64,000 nt of DNA, taken from contig JBBPSI010000075.1 of the NCBI GenBank assembly GCA_038093515.1, positions 1 through 64,000 of the forward strand, written 5' to 3'. Origin of the DNA: Butyriboletus loyo. Lineage: Eukaryota > Basidiomycota > Agaricomycetes > Boletales > Boletaceae. The position numbers and the translations under genes were made by a program. Under the pieces are notes generated by a model. That model was not told the DNA's origin and did not search any database. It was given only the letters and a program-made list of their open reading frames with translations. Shown one piece after another: positions 51,914 to 64,000 of the stretch (the first letter of the stretch is position 1; every line of letters starts with the position of its first letter).

Positions 51914-54882
51914 ATGGCACCAAGACTGAGCAAACGCCAACAACGAGAGCAAGAAGAACTCCTCGCGCTCAAACCTTCTCATGCATCCACAAGCACCGAC
52001 CAGCTCGAGTACAGTGAAGGAGAAGAGCCAGTGGCACCTGCAAAGGCTGGTTTCGCAGCAGTAAGTCTCACTCCGGAGACTGATGCGTGGAGATCGTGAC
52101 GATCAACCCAGCTTTTCACGCCAGAAGAGGAGCCGGAGGGTACAGAGAGCGGGGATGAAGACACCACGAGACCTGTCAAGTCTCGCAAGGTATGGGACCA
52201 AACCATTACGTGCATATACGGATCTCATCTTTCAGGCTATCAGGCGAAAAAAAGAAAGAAAAAGGGTACTGCTCCAGCTCACGACGACGAGGGTCTGCCA
52301 GCAGTAAAACCCGCTTCCCCACTGCCTCAAGCAGCTTCACGCCTCAAGCCTGTTTCGAAGAAGGCCAAAGTCAAAGACAAGAAGAAAGATGAGACAAACG
52401 ACTTGGACAGAGCCCTCGCGGAACTTTCCATCAAGTACGTCGTATCGGTTTTGGTCTTTCCCTCTATTATCTCATAGAATTCTTCAGGTATCCAGACCTT
52501 CAACAGACTGCGCTGAGTACCTCTACCGACACGCGGGCAACGAAACTTTCCGCCCTTTTCTCTGTTTCTGCTTCCCACCTTGATGCAGAGTCCGAGCTCA
52601 AGAAGTTCTTTGGCTCTAAAGCTGTCTCAGCTGCACAGGCCGACACATCTACATCGTCCCCCAACAAGAGACGTCGTGGGGTACAACCACAGTCACTGCG
52701 TTCTCAACTAACGCGCCCCCAGTCGTCCTGGGGTATGATTAAGCAACGGGAGGGCCTGTCAGCCCGACCACTCACGGACGAGGAGACAGTTAGGAAGACG
52801 AGCACGGGTCCGGCCGCCCATGGAAAGTGGTGGACAGTGGAGTACAGCAAGCGTTACAAAGGCGTCACAAAGACATTCATGCAGGCTGTTATGACTGGCG
52901 GTAGGTGTATATACGCGTCACGGTCGGTCATATCTCATAAGTATGATCGGTACAGACCCAGAGACATTCTGGCGGGTCATGCAGAGAATGCCTTGGCACG
53001 CAGATACGCTACTCCAACTTGCAGAAGTCTATCGACATCGTGAAGGTTTGTTGATCCGGATTTCGTATATCCATTCTCACTGAATATCACATTCTTCAGA
53101 GTACAGTCAGGCGGTGGACTACGTCTCACGAGCCCTTTATGCCTATGAGCGTGCCTTCATCGGTGCATTCAGTTTCACGAACGGAAGTAATAGACTCGAC
53201 TTTGATCGCGTGGAGAATAGACCATTCTTTCTTGCAATCCACAGACAAGTTATGTGAGCTAACTTGCAGGTTCTCGTTCCGTTGAACGAGCGCTCATCCC
53301 GTGCTTAGAGATCTGCAACGTCGCGGTTGTCCCCGAACAGCGTTTGAACACGCACGGCTACTCATCTCCCTCGAACCCCTGTCGGATCCCCACGGTGTCT
53401 GCTTACACCTCGACTATCTTTGCGTCAAGGCAGGCTTGGGTGATTGGTTGTTGGACGTGTGGACGGTTTACCGAAGCACATCTCATGGCGATTCGGGCGA
53501 GTATATAGACCCGAGCGTGTTACCTGGTTGGTCATATGCAAGAGCTTTGATTCTGAGAGCCAAGGAAAAGGAGAGGAAGAATCGAGGCGAGGTGCCAACG
53601 TTCTGTTGACCTTCGGACTATGTTTCTCACCATTTCCCTATTTTCCTTTAGGACGTCAAGGAGGAGAGTACAGAAGCGCTCCGACAAGCAATTCTTGCAT
53701 TTCCGTCGATAGTCCCCCTTCTAGCTGATAAATGCGAGATTTCACTCTCTGCAGATGTGCGAGGCCACAAGGCATTCCGCATTCACACGGATAGAATGTG
53801 GGTCCACGTTTTTCTAAGCTTATCGTAGGCTGACGATGCTCCAGTGGCCTGTCCCCTGAAGAAAGCATCCTCTATCTCCTTTCGTATCTCTACGTGCAAC
53901 GTTCCTCTCCACTCTGGAAGTCTTCTGGCCACGCTTTATGGCTTTCGAGCACAACAAACTCTCTTCTATCGACACTTTCCACCCAACGCACACATCCAAT
54001 CAGTGACCGATTCCTCCGTACCTTCTCCTCCCTCACCCTGCGGCACTCGATCTACCGCCACGTCTTCGTCCTCGAACAAACCCATGCTCAACCCCAAAAT
54101 CGCACTCTTACCGCTTTCATACCACCTGATATCACACAGGAACGACAGCTCGCATGCGATCCTCTTCCCCCACGTTCAGCCCTCTCGACGTACGACGCCG
54201 CCTTCTTCGCCGGTTCTGAAGACCCGTTTGCGCTCGGCGCGGCCCGTTCGCAGAGACGCACGCAAGCGGAGGAAAGAATGCTCGCGCGACTCATCCCCGA
54301 CGCTGCCACGCGCGCTCAGATTCTCGCATTCTTTGAGCAGAATCCGTGGCTTGTTGCACAGGTGCCGGGCGGAGTGGTCGAGTTCGTGCAAATGATGGCG
54401 GAGATGCCGGAGGATGCGCTGCAAGAATTGATGTTGGGCGCTGAGATGATGCGTGAGGCGGGTGCGGGTGCGGGTGCGGGTGCGGGTGCGGGTGCGGGTG
54501 CGGGTGCTGGTGCTGGTGTGCAACCAGGATTAGCAGATCGGGGAGCGATGCCCGGGGAGCTGCTGCCAGAAGAGGAAGAAGAGGTATTTTGGGAGGCAGA
54601 AGATAACGTGGATGACCTGCTACATGGCCAGCTGGGCCATCAAGGTGACAGAGTGGATACGGCGGACAATGAGGAAGAAGATGAGGAGGAGGAGGAGGAA
54701 GAAGAGGAAGTCATCTCCGTGAGTAATCTATCTCATATCTCCACACGGGGTTCTGTTTCTAAATTATAATGCTTCTCTAGCCGATGCCTATCCGCATGGT
54801 ACGCAACCTTCTCAACCGGCTTTGGGGAGGTACGCCGGCTCAGGAAGAATCGTCCGACGAAGACGGCGGCGATAGTGATTAG
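51914..54882 (+). CDS. RQC1: TCF25/Rqc1 homologue (ribosome quality control)
   Basis: The start MAPRLSKRQQREQEELLAL and the acidic segment GEEPVAPAKAGFAALFTPEE are typical of the family N-terminus, followed by a Lys-rich patch. The central domain is clear: MPWHADTLLQLAEVYRH, then VDYVSRALYAYERAFIGAF, NRPFFLAIHRQVMDLQRRGC and RTAFEHARLLISLEPLSDPH. The tail has acidic runs and ends PMPIRMVRNLLNRLWGGTP followed by an acidic terminus, as expected. In yeast Rqc1 works with Ltn1 and Cdc48 on stalled 60S-nascent chain complexes. Several short introns; exon limits between 53.0 and 53.9 kb are approximate. It contains an unstable Gly-Ala repeat, listed separately. Confidence 0.9.
54457..54517 (+). repeat. 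GGTGCG hexanucleotide repeat encoding Gly-Ala run
   Basis: About ten tandem copies of GCGGGT in frame give an alternating Ala-Gly stretch inside TCF25/Rqc1, between helical and acidic segments. Unit length is a multiple of three, so expansion keeps the frame. Confidence 0.9.
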
Positions 54883-55859
54883 TGAATGAAATCACAAACT
54901 CGGGACGATTGTGTCGACGACAATATGTGTACTACATGACAATGCAATGTATAGGGCCAACGTACGGTTCCTTCGTGACTCTGGAATCGGCTTCGTGTTT
55001 CAGCACATTGCTACGCTCGAACTGCGCGTCCTTTTTCGCTTCACCACGTGTCAACGACCTGCATAAAGCGTGCCATCAAAACTGTCTCGATCCACAAATG
55101 CCTCGGGCACCACTTCGAGTAGGTGAGTAAGTAAGTACATATGTACTTGGGATTTTAGACGAACGAATCTGCTGAGTAACGGCGTCCGAGGGTGTTACTT
55201 GGTTCGCGAATTTCGGTTCGCTCGATCGAGTTCGCAGATGGGTTTTTTTTAATTGCGATGATACCTCTCTGGCGGTCAACGAACTCTTAAGATGCTGTCT
55301 CAGATCCGACCCACCCTTTTCTGCATTCATGTGCACGGCGGCGGCAGCAGCCTGTCCGTCCGCCCGTCCGCCCGTCCGTCCGCGTCAGAAGACCCATCAG
55401 TGAATTGGATACACGTTGCGCAGGCGAGTTCGCAAACTTGGGGGTCCCCCCCCTCCCCTCCTGGCAGTTCGAGCTTTGCATATTATATAGCGTTGAAAGA
55501 TGAAAAGACGCTTATGGAGGTTATAAATCACGGGCCCAGGAATGTGATGCAGTAATGATATGTATATGAGGTCCCTTCGACTCTGGCGGGGGGAGACGGA
55601 GAATCGTCCCTACACGATCCCAAGGCTATCGCAAACTTGCACGCAAAAGGTGAATTATACGTTTCAACCCCCCTGTGGGCGAAGAAGTCCCTCCGAGTGG
55701 AGACGTGGTGCGAGTCCCTTGAGGGCACCGGCCTAGGCTTGTCGTCTGGCATCTCGTGTTCTGACATCGATATCTGACCACATTCACAATACATACGTAT
55801 GATACTTTATGACAAAAGGTCTGTTTTGGGCTGATGGAGAAAACAGAAAAGCACCTGGT
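54883..55859. other. Intergenic between two convergent genes
   Basis: TCF25 and URB1 end towards each other here. It contains the short CCGT/CCGCC repeat at 55351-55384 and a GTAAGTAAGTACATATGTAC stretch near 55127-55146 with a small palindrome. No coding feature supported. Confidence 0.45.
55351..55384. repeat. Short CCGT/CCGCC-type simple repeat
   Basis: Tandem CCGTC and CCGCC units over about 34 bp in noncoding DNA. Confidence 0.7.
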
Positions 55860-58800
55860 TCACGGAGCGTCACGGAGCGCAAGCAGGACCTCCTTCCTCG
55901 CCCACTCTCCAACTCGACTTGCCTCTTCCCCAACGAGCGCCCTCCATACGACCAACCTCGTCGTCAACATCGCCCATGCATGTCCGTCCGTCCCATCGTC
56001 GTCCAGAGACATGGCAACCCGCCAAAGCGTCTCCACGATCTCGCCCCAGCTCCGGAGCGGTTCGTCCGCGGTCGGTACCTCGTGCAGTCCTTGCGCGCGA
56101 TGCGGTGGTAGCGGGAGCGGGTTCGGCTCGATTAGCTGTCGCAATTGGCACAGGTGGATCGCAGGTTCGAGATGTTGCAAATACTCCGTGGCGCGTGAGA
56201 GGACACTGCAGAGGGAATGATTGGGTATGCCTTGAATCAGGCTGAGTCGTAGGGCGACCCTGACGCCCTGCTGCAAGACAGCCATTTCCTTGTCTTACAA
56301 AACGTATCATCGTCAACTGTTGGAATACCGAGGCGATGTGGATCGTCTTTACCTTTATTCCGCAGGAGAGAAGACAAGCATCGACAGACAGTCGAACACC
56401 ATTGGCTTCCCATCGCACGAGTCAACTTGGAGGGGTCGGCCACGACGAGAATATTTTCCAAAATGCGAAGCCACGCCATCGATTCCTTTCCATGGCTATT
56501 GTCCCCCACCTGCATCTCGATCCACGAGAAAAGGGACGACTTGAGGACGAGGGAAGTACATGCTTGCGCATTGCACGTCAGGTTTGCTAGTATCTATTTC
56601 GTCCCCCACCCCCAACCAAAAAAAACTGGTAGTCAGTTTGGGCGTTTCGACGGCCCCCCGACAAACGACCCCACTGACCTCCAAGATACCAGCGCGCACA
56701 GCGACGTCGTTCTTTGAGCTCTGGAAAAGACTCGCCACCAAATCCCACGTGTGTCGCCGCTGCAGTACTTTCCAATCTTGAGTGCTCGCCATACCATCCC
56801 CCAACATCTTCAACATCCACCCTCGTTCCTTCTTCCACTCGTCCGAGTTGCTGTAGAGCATGCCGAACAACATCGGTACGTCGGACACATCGAGTTCTGG
56901 GCGTTGGAGCAGGAAACGGGCGGTGTGTGGGTAAATAAAGTTCGATGGGTAAAAGATACCGCGAAGCGCGTGCAGCAGGATGAGCGTCGTAAACGTCGGG
57001 AGCCGCCGAGGTGGGTCGTCTGCATTCACGGGCGGATCTATCGCATGCTTGAGTAGGCGGAACACATATATGACTTGAGGCGCTTCGTGCATGTCAGATG
57101 TCTGGCCGTAACAAAAAACAAAGGGGGAGGGAGTTCTCGAATGAATCTACAAACTCGAGCCATATTTTCTTTGTCACTCACCTGTACGCTCTCCCAGAGA
57201 CTTGCGATTTGGCAGAGGGCTGTCTCGCGTATATTTGGGTCTTTCGAGGAGAGACATCGAACGAGCAAGCTGACGACGTTACTCCGGAAGACTTTGACCC
57301 AGCCTAGAGGAGTCGTAGGAGGACACTCTACAAGCATCTGTGCAGACAACACGATCGCCATCAGCGGGTCGTACATCGAATCATCCGCAGAGCCATTCCT
57401 CGTGTGTTTCTCCTCCCCAAACCGCCTCCACGAAGGGAATGCAAGACACGTTCGGAGCATATAGACAGGATCGAAATTCTGGACGACTTCGAGCACATCC
57501 GACACAGTTGCATCCGGAGACGGAGACCACAGGGAAAAGAATGCAGACAGGGACGTGCGCTTTTGCGCCTCGAATAGTCTCATGAGAGAGAGGATCCGTC
57601 TGTCGGGCGACGACATCGTTCCTCCATAGACCTGAAAAAGTGACTCGACGTGTGAAGGCTGACAGGTGTTGGCAGGATGGAGCCGGAAGAGCGCATCGAG
57701 CAAACGTGTTACTTGATTTCTTTGGGATGGACTACCATGCTTCCCGCAGACCGCGACGAAATGTTGATGTTGAAGCACGTTCTGCAGGAGTCGATTGACG
57801 ACAACAGGCTGAACGAGCAGCATTCGAAACGATGAGAGACCGATGATTGAAAGAGTAGCGTATGCTCTGGCTCACCTTGAGTGGTGTTTTGTTCACCAAT
57901 ACTACAGCAAAGCCCAGCATGCTGGCGTCTGAGAGGTGTCGTTGAACCAACGTGGTCAACAATGGCTCCACTAAATGCGATTTGAGCGTCTTCTGCTGGG
58001 TTGCAATGTATCCTGTGCTAGTCATTCAATCAGGGAACGAAAACAGGTTCTTAATCACCCACTGAGATTCCCTAGGGCCATTCTCAAGTCCCCCGAGTCT
58101 GAAGCGCCGCCAGAAAGTTGTCGGACAGCCCATTGCAAGGCACGATCGACGATACTCGTTGTGAGAGCACCGCAATCAGAGACCCCGAAGAGCTTGCGTG
58201 CAAGAAACGTCGTTTCGAACGCCAAGTCCATGATAGGGAAGCCATGTATGCGGTCTTGTAACACAGAGACAAGTCGAGCGCTCCTAGTGCCTGAAAGCTC
58301 CAAGATTTTGTGTATACACTCGAGATGCCGGGTAAGTCTAGAGCCGTGATGCCGCTCACCCATAATAAGGTGATTCAGTAAGCCGTCCAGAGCGTCGTCG
58401 TCTACCTGGGATAAGTCCCCACCCGTCAACCCAGTACATTCGAGGAAGGCCACGAGGACCAACGCGAACGTATGCATACTAAGTCGAGTCCATCGTTGGC
58501 TATTCAGCCAAGTCACGTAAGCTTGTATAGAGGTTGGGTTCGAGTACAACAGAGCGGCGATGGCGCTCGCCGTAGAGTCAGTCCAGGTTTCCTTTTCAAG
58601 CATCCGAGAAATTAAATTGAACGGGAGGGAACGAAGGTCATTCATGTGGGTTGGTTTACTGCTTGAGAGAACGGTGGAAAGGGGTTGTCCTTCGGTGAAA
58701 GCAATGTGTCCGTCGAGCCCTGGAGGAAGCTGAGACACAAGGGCCGCCGAGAGCATGTCCTCGAGGAGAGTAGACCCAGGGAGCACAGCCTGCAATTCCA

Positions 58801-61800
58801 AGAGCTTCGGCGCTGCAACTTTCGGAATGGAACCTTGAGGCGTTCTATACTGAAGAGCGCCGAGAATGTCCTCTAATATGTCAGAAGCCATCGTACTTTG
58901 TTGTCCAGAGTTAGCTTGGATAACATCGACCGCAGCAAGTAATTCTTCGGTACCCATGAACTTCACCCAAGGCCGTGGATGCCTCAGCTTATAGGGACGG
59001 TTTTAGTTACCTTTCCAGGCTCGAGAAAAAAGAGGTACAACTCACTTTGTCGAATTGACCCGATGAAAGCGCCTTTGTCATCCTTTCCACCCAATGAGAA
59101 CCGATAGACGACAACAATGTCTGGTCCTCAGCATCGCTAGGGTCAAACGATGCCAAAACGAACTCTCGAATCGCTGCGGAAACAAGTTATGGCTAAACAA
59201 TAAACATCATTCAACGCAAGACCACACCTTGATGGACATTGTCCGCGAGATCCTGTGATAGGCAAAGCCCTTGAATAGTATCGCATCGGATGACTGTCGC
59301 CTTGAGTCGTCGTTGGTCTTTCTCGCTCAGGTTGCCTTGCACCTTCGCCATTATATCGGATAAGAGTGATAGTAGCGCAGCCGTGAGGTCATGACGACCC
59401 GATGAGACACTGATACCGTGGGTTACAAGGCGAATCGCGTGCTCGAGACGAATCAGCGTCACCGGGTGCGCATAGAGCGTCGTCAAAAGTATACCGCGCG
59501 TTTGTCGGTCCTGGAACTGCAGAAGGGTGCAATGAAAGTAAAGCCAGCCGAACGCGCCGTCAACTGGAGGCCTGTCCAGTAGCATTGACCAAATGATCTG
59601 GGAAGAGCAACAAAGCATCACTTACCAGTCAGGCAAAAGCCTTACGATTTCTGAGTCCCACAAGTGACTATTGGTGGGATGGAGGTAGTCGATGAGAGCC
59701 CAAAGCGCGGGCTCGTAGAATCGTTGAACGACAGAAGCAAGACGAGAGATGTCGGCCGCAGAGGGCTTGACATCAACTAAACGAAGCCAATCCACTATTT
59801 CAAATGCGCTCGTCATGCGAGCACTCTCCGATGGAGCTAGATTCAAGACCGAAGCAGTAGCGGCGGTGAGCAACAACTCAATCAGTTTCTCCATATCGAG
59901 AAGTGGGACTCACGGACGGACACTTGCTCGATATGATCGAGGAAGGTTGTGATCGTCTCGTCACCCGGTCTCTCAATCGCACGATGACAGCGGTCTTCCT
60001 GGAGGTGGCGAAGACAGGCGCTCGCAATGGACAATTCTCGTTTTATGCCAAAACAAATACTTGGATGATCTGGGAACGGTTGTCTGGCCGCGACACAGCT
60101 CTCCAGTTGATCGAGTATCGTAAAGAGGTTATGGTATCCGGAACTGTCTTGCTTAGCTGCAAGTATAACCAGCAGTCGCCGAACGAACGTGAAGACAGCA
60201 AGCGTATCTGACGGTGTCATCAAACACCCACTCACTTTCGCAGTGACCTGCTCGAGTACTGTCATAAGCAAGGGGCTAGCAAAGAACTCTCCTTGGTGGA
60301 TGTCGGGGGTGGAAGCAGAGGACTGTACAAGTGCGGACGTGGCTTCCATGTAACGGTACGGAGTCTTGAGACACCGCTGGGCACAATCGTCCAGGAAATT
60401 TACGACGGCGTCGACCTCATCTGTAAGCGGCGCCCCATCAGGTGCTTCGGTACCTTGTCCCCTACGTACGAAGTGGAAGGGTAGTGCAGCAAGCCATATT
60501 TCTACTTCGTTTGGGTCCTCTTGGAATAGTACAGTCTCGGAAAGAATGTGCTGCAAAAGCTCTTTTAACGTTGTACGGAGAGCACGCACGCGGCTATTGC
60601 AGAACGTCCTTAAGAGAACATAAAGATATGTATGAGATGAAGAGGCTGGAGACGTGAACGGTCATTTCAGATGATAGTACAATAGGATAATTTCACTCAC
60701 CAACCTTGCCAGCCCACGCGAACTGGTCACTTCCATTTAGCAGACGGAGGACGTGCAGATGTTTCACGCTTTGCAGTGCCATAGAAGCGTCTTTCCGTTG
60801 GTCTTCCTGCTTCATTGAACCTCCTTCGTAGTCGCCGAAGAGCGAGGTGAAAGATCCCTCGACCAAGTTCGAGACCAACTTCCCAACTTCGAACCTAGCT
60901 TCAGCGACAACATCTGGCAAGCATTCCTGGTAGAGCCAAAGAAGCCTTTGAGAGCTCTCACTCAATAAAGCATGCTTGGTCGTGTTTGAAGAAGCTATAG
61001 GTTGTTGGGAAAACGCCACGATGACTTGAAACTCCGGTACACGTCGTCTTGCTTCCTTTTCAACTTCCCTTCGCTGGCGACTCCATTGGCCTTCTTCCTC
61101 GTCTTCTTCTAGTGCTGTCTCTACTATCCTGAACACGCGTACTACCTCGGCAAGTTTTCGCAGGCATTTAGCTAGTGCGAGTGCGGTACAGTGCTGAACA
61201 ATTGCAGTCGAAGTGGCTTGTAATCCTTTCGTAAACAGTGCCCTCGTGCCCACTGAGGGAAGTAAGTTCCCCATGATGGCTGATAGCGGCGGAGGAGTAG
61301 AGTTGTAAAGTTCGTTGCTACCCGGCAAGAGAAACGAATGCACGGGAACCGCTTGAGACAGGAGCTGTGCTGCGAAAGAGATGTTGGCGATCCATTTTGA
61401 GGAAAGTCGCGGCTCGAGAGTGAGCGAAGCTGCAGACCAATACCTAACAAATCATCGATGTCAGTTACTTTGGGTTGGCCCTAGAATGGACACTGCACAA
61501 GAATGGACAATGCACACACCCGGCAACGAGTTCTGGGCATGCTGCGGTTATCTTGAGCGCCAGCTCTTGCTGTCGAGGATCTTCGTTCACTTTCAACGCT
61601 CGTAGTACATTCGCCAGGATTTTGTTGTATATCCTGCCGCCGTGTGCACCCTTTTGTCGAGTGCCTGCAACGTCTTCTTGGTCGGCAAGCCCATCCTCGT
61701 CAGTCTCGCGAGGGTACCACCCACGGTCTCTAAAACAAATGCCTTGTCCGGGATGCGTGCATATAGCCAAGAGGAAATGGTGGACGATATCGGCTGGGAC

Positions 61801-62986
61801 GTGCCCTCCTGCCAGCTTTTCAGCGGCAACGCGATCATACACTTTCAGAAGCTAACGCATTCCTTAGAATGCGTGATGAATGCCACAGAAATCGAGTAGG
61901 GCTCACGTGCGAGATCGTCACCTCGTTGAACAAACCCAGTTTCGTGGTCCGCTTAATTTTCGGATCTGACCAAACGGCCTCCCAACACACTTGGAGGACC
62001 TTTTGTATGACGGTGTATTGGTCCTGAACCAGGCCCTTGAATATGCTCACGAACACTTCGCGACGTTGCTCCAGGAACGCTGCCTTGATCGAAAACGCTG
62101 TATCTCGATCGACCATAGATAAAATGAATAAAACGTAATACGTGCGGATGTCTTCCCCGTCCTGTTGAGATCAAGTTGAGCTGGCGTTGCGACTGGGGCT
62201 TACCAGGTCGGACAAGGATGTCATCTCCTTCGCTCTGCTTTCCCCTTCTACGCATGTAAAGTAACTTTGATTGACTCTACGCCAGAATAAGTCACAGAAG
62301 GGCAAGGTATTTACGAGCGCATACCTTGTTGTCCCAGGGAAAAGCTTCAAAGACCGACTTGCGTTCTCGTCCACTCCCGAATGTCGAGATGGCGTTGAAT
62401 AGCTTGAGCGTAGCCAGAATCTGCTCGTTATGACTGCCACTAATGTAAGAATTTAACTTTTGTAGCCATTGCGGAGAGAGGATCATCTTGATGATGGGAA
62501 CCCCATATGAGTGATCCGGGAGGTGGTACGAGAACAGCGAGAGCAACGAAGAAAAGAGCGACGTGACAAGGGCTTGTGTTGACATCTAGAAGGTGTCTTA
62601 GTTCGCGAAAAACGCGTCCAAATGAAGACGCACTTCGTTGATTGTTCTCCAAATATCGAAGAGGTCTTGAGCGGCAGGTGAGCTCTCCATCCAAAGCTTG
62701 GCCAAGGAGAGACGTTCATCATGCGGGGCTAAAATCTCGCCCGGCTTCAAGGACAGCTTTGATCGCAATGCAAAGAGGGCTGGACGAGTGATGAAGGAAC
62801 GAGACGATGGTCATAAACCAGCCACTGACCTTTTGAGACTACATTTGGATCCTGTGTAGCGCGGAGGGCTTGTTTTATGTCATGTGCGTTGGCAAATGTG
62901 AATCGATCAAGTATTTGAGAGCCAGACTTTGTCCTTTTGTTAGGTGGACCATTTTCAGGCTGAGGCATCGCTAGCCCCAAGCTCAT
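55860..62986 (-). CDS. URB1: URB1/NPA1, nucleolar 60S ribosome-biogenesis protein
   Basis: Very long armadillo-like protein over 7.1 kb in about 15 exons. The N-terminus (ATG 62986) reads MSLGLAMPQPENGPPNKRTK, with TFANAHDIKQALRATQDPN. Then come QKLNSYISGSHNEQILATLK, FNAISTFGSGRERKSVFEAF (the conserved Npa1 N-terminal core), AFSIKAAFLEQRREVFVSIF and YNKILANVLRALKVNEDPRQ. Middle and C-terminal parts are helical repeats, ending with the block up to EVLLALRDAP at 55860. Urb1 is a scaffold of early pre-60S particles in the nucleolus. The ATG at 62986 was preferred over the one at 62968 only because it is first; the MPQPENG start is equally possible. I could not fix every exon, but long frames follow one another without damage. 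Confidence 0.87.
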
Positions 62987-63147
62987 CAAACTTTGCGCTC
63001 AACGCCAGCGCGGGATGAACGGGTAGTTGTTTGGATCCAAAGCCTTTGCCAAACAACGCCCAATCGCTTGCCTTATTCAGTCACTAGGTAAGGATGATCG
63101 GAATAGCGAATACAGGTAGACCTTTGATTGTCCAAAACTTTTCAGGC

Positions 63148-63367
63148 TGAGAGCCAGTTCGGTATGCTCAGACAATAGGTAGCCGAAATAGTAAGGACTT
63201 AGCCGAAATAGTAAGAGTGCAAGCGACTTTGCGACATTCTCGGCGCAGCTGCAACTGAATGCTCGGAGCCTGAACCTTCACATGGCTGCGGGATGGTATC
63301 AATGCCGCGAGGTTGCTTGCACTCCTACTATTTCGGCTACTGTCTGAGCATACCGAACTGGCTCTTA
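63148..63367. mobile_element. MITE-like element with ~50-bp terminal inverted repeats
   Basis: The left arm begins AGAGCCAGTTCGGTATGCTC at 63150. The right arm ends with its exact reverse complement at 63346-63365. Inner parts also pair: TAGCCGAAATAGTA on the left with TACTATTTCGGCTA on the right, and GAGTGCAAGC with GCTTGCACTC. The left arm carries a tandem copy of the TAGCCGAAATAGTAAG block (63180 and 63200) that the right arm lacks. The total is about 220 bp with no coding capacity. No clear target-site duplication is visible. Confidence 0.75.
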
Positions 63368-63725
63368 GTAATGATGTACGGAAGATCATAGCATAAGCCA
63401 CTAATAGCTTTTCAGGGTCCGGATGAGTCGGGTCTTGAAGAATGCACTGTCGCTCAGTAATTAAATATACTGTGTTTACCATGGACCCAGATAGTTTGTC
63501 CGAGATTCAGATCATTTTAATGCAAAATATACACGTTAGGTGCTATTATGTAGAGGGGTACGCCGTACGAGTACTGTACGAGAGAGATCGAGACCCAGAC
63601 CCTGCTGCTGCGGTAGGCTGTAGAGCGGCTTCCGGATGAAATATATACTCGACATTCAACTTTGAAAATTTGGCAGACGGAGGTTATCTCCAGTATCACT
63701 TAGCTTATCCAGGCGGTATTTCGCA
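63368..63725. other. Unannotated flank
   Basis: Short frames only. A GTAC-rich stretch (63558-63582, with GTACGCCGTACGAGTACTGTAC) holds small palindromes. Possible promoter DNA. Confidence 0.3.
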
Positions 63726-63983
63726 CTAGGCCCCCGAAGCGGGGCCAGCAGCGTGTGAGTCGCTTCGAGTTCGCTGATAAAAGTCTTTCGACGTTCCACA
63801 GTTGTCCACCCGTTGACACAGTTCGCTCACACGCTGTCTGCGCCTAATCGGCCGCCGTTGGGGCCACGGTGGTAGATGAACAGTTTTGTAGGGGCCTTGT
63901 CGCTTGTGGGCCGGGTTCCACGATGCTGTTTCCATCCTCTTGAGTCTTGACGAAGCCATTCTGGGATCTCTAGCATAATCCAT
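63726..63983 (-). CDS. Possible short ORF at the window edge, unknown
   Basis: The ATG at 63983 opens an 85-codon frame starting MDYARDPRMASSRLKRMETA, rich in Arg, Pro and Gln. A larger gene could continue beyond the window by splicing. No family recognised. Confidence 0.25.
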   Translation of the reverse strand: MDYARDPRMASSRLKRMETASWNPAHKRQGPYKTVHLPPWPQRRPIRRRQRVSELCQRVDNCGTSKDFYQRTRSDSHAAGPASGA

Positions 63984-64000
63984 GCTGAATTAGATGTAGT

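Overview
The window is nuclear DNA of a filamentous basidiomycete, most likely an agaricomycete (mushroom-type) fungus. Genes are dense and lie on both strands. Most are cut by many 50-65 nt GT-AG introns with CTRAY branch points. The families fit this group: DUF6593, the expanded P-loop GTPase family, WD40/TPR fragments, Ty1/copia and ABCC transporters.

Layout. 1-844: 5'-truncated copia pol fragment, minus strand. 845-4341: P-loop GTPase gene, minus strand. Its 3' half is the main discovery candidate: about two dozen consecutive ~75-bp units, each with a complete intron signature, and neighbouring units separated by exactly one codon. 4.9-12.4 kb: a mitochondrial PPR-like gene divergent from thymidylate synthase, a SAMHD1-type dNTPase convergent with thymidylate synthase, and a conserved gene of unknown function. 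13.9-17.2 kb: protein O-mannosyltransferase. 17.4-20.1 kb: two tandem flavin-reductase-like paralogues. 20.7-23.9 kb: cyclin C and an alpha/beta hydrolase. 24.4-25.2 kb: WD40/TPR relic. 26-28 kb: CCT2 chaperonin. 29-29.8 kb: DUF6593 gene and tRNA-Val(AAC). 30-34.7 kb: gene-poor. 34.7-36.5 kb: class II fructose-bisphosphate aldolase with a 6-nt microexon and a GC-AG intron. 36.7-38.9 kb: two unrecognised genes. 39.1-45.1 kb: ABCC transporter. 45.5-48.4 kb: dispersed duplication with small ORFs. 48.9-51.2 kb: cytochrome P450. 51.9-54.9 kb: TCF25/Rqc1. 55.9-63.0 kb: URB1/NPA1 ribosome-biogenesis protein. 63.15-63.37 kb: short inverted-repeat element.

Most genes are unrelated housekeeping functions, as is normal for a fungal chromosome arm. 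The clearest functional link is thymidylate synthase (makes dTMP) next to a SAMHD1-type enzyme (destroys dNTPs). For the GTPase, thymidylate synthase, SAMHD1, mannosyltransferase, cyclin C, aldolase, DUF6593 and small membrane-protein genes I worked out splice models by hand whose reading frames close. For the other multi-exon genes I give only the span.
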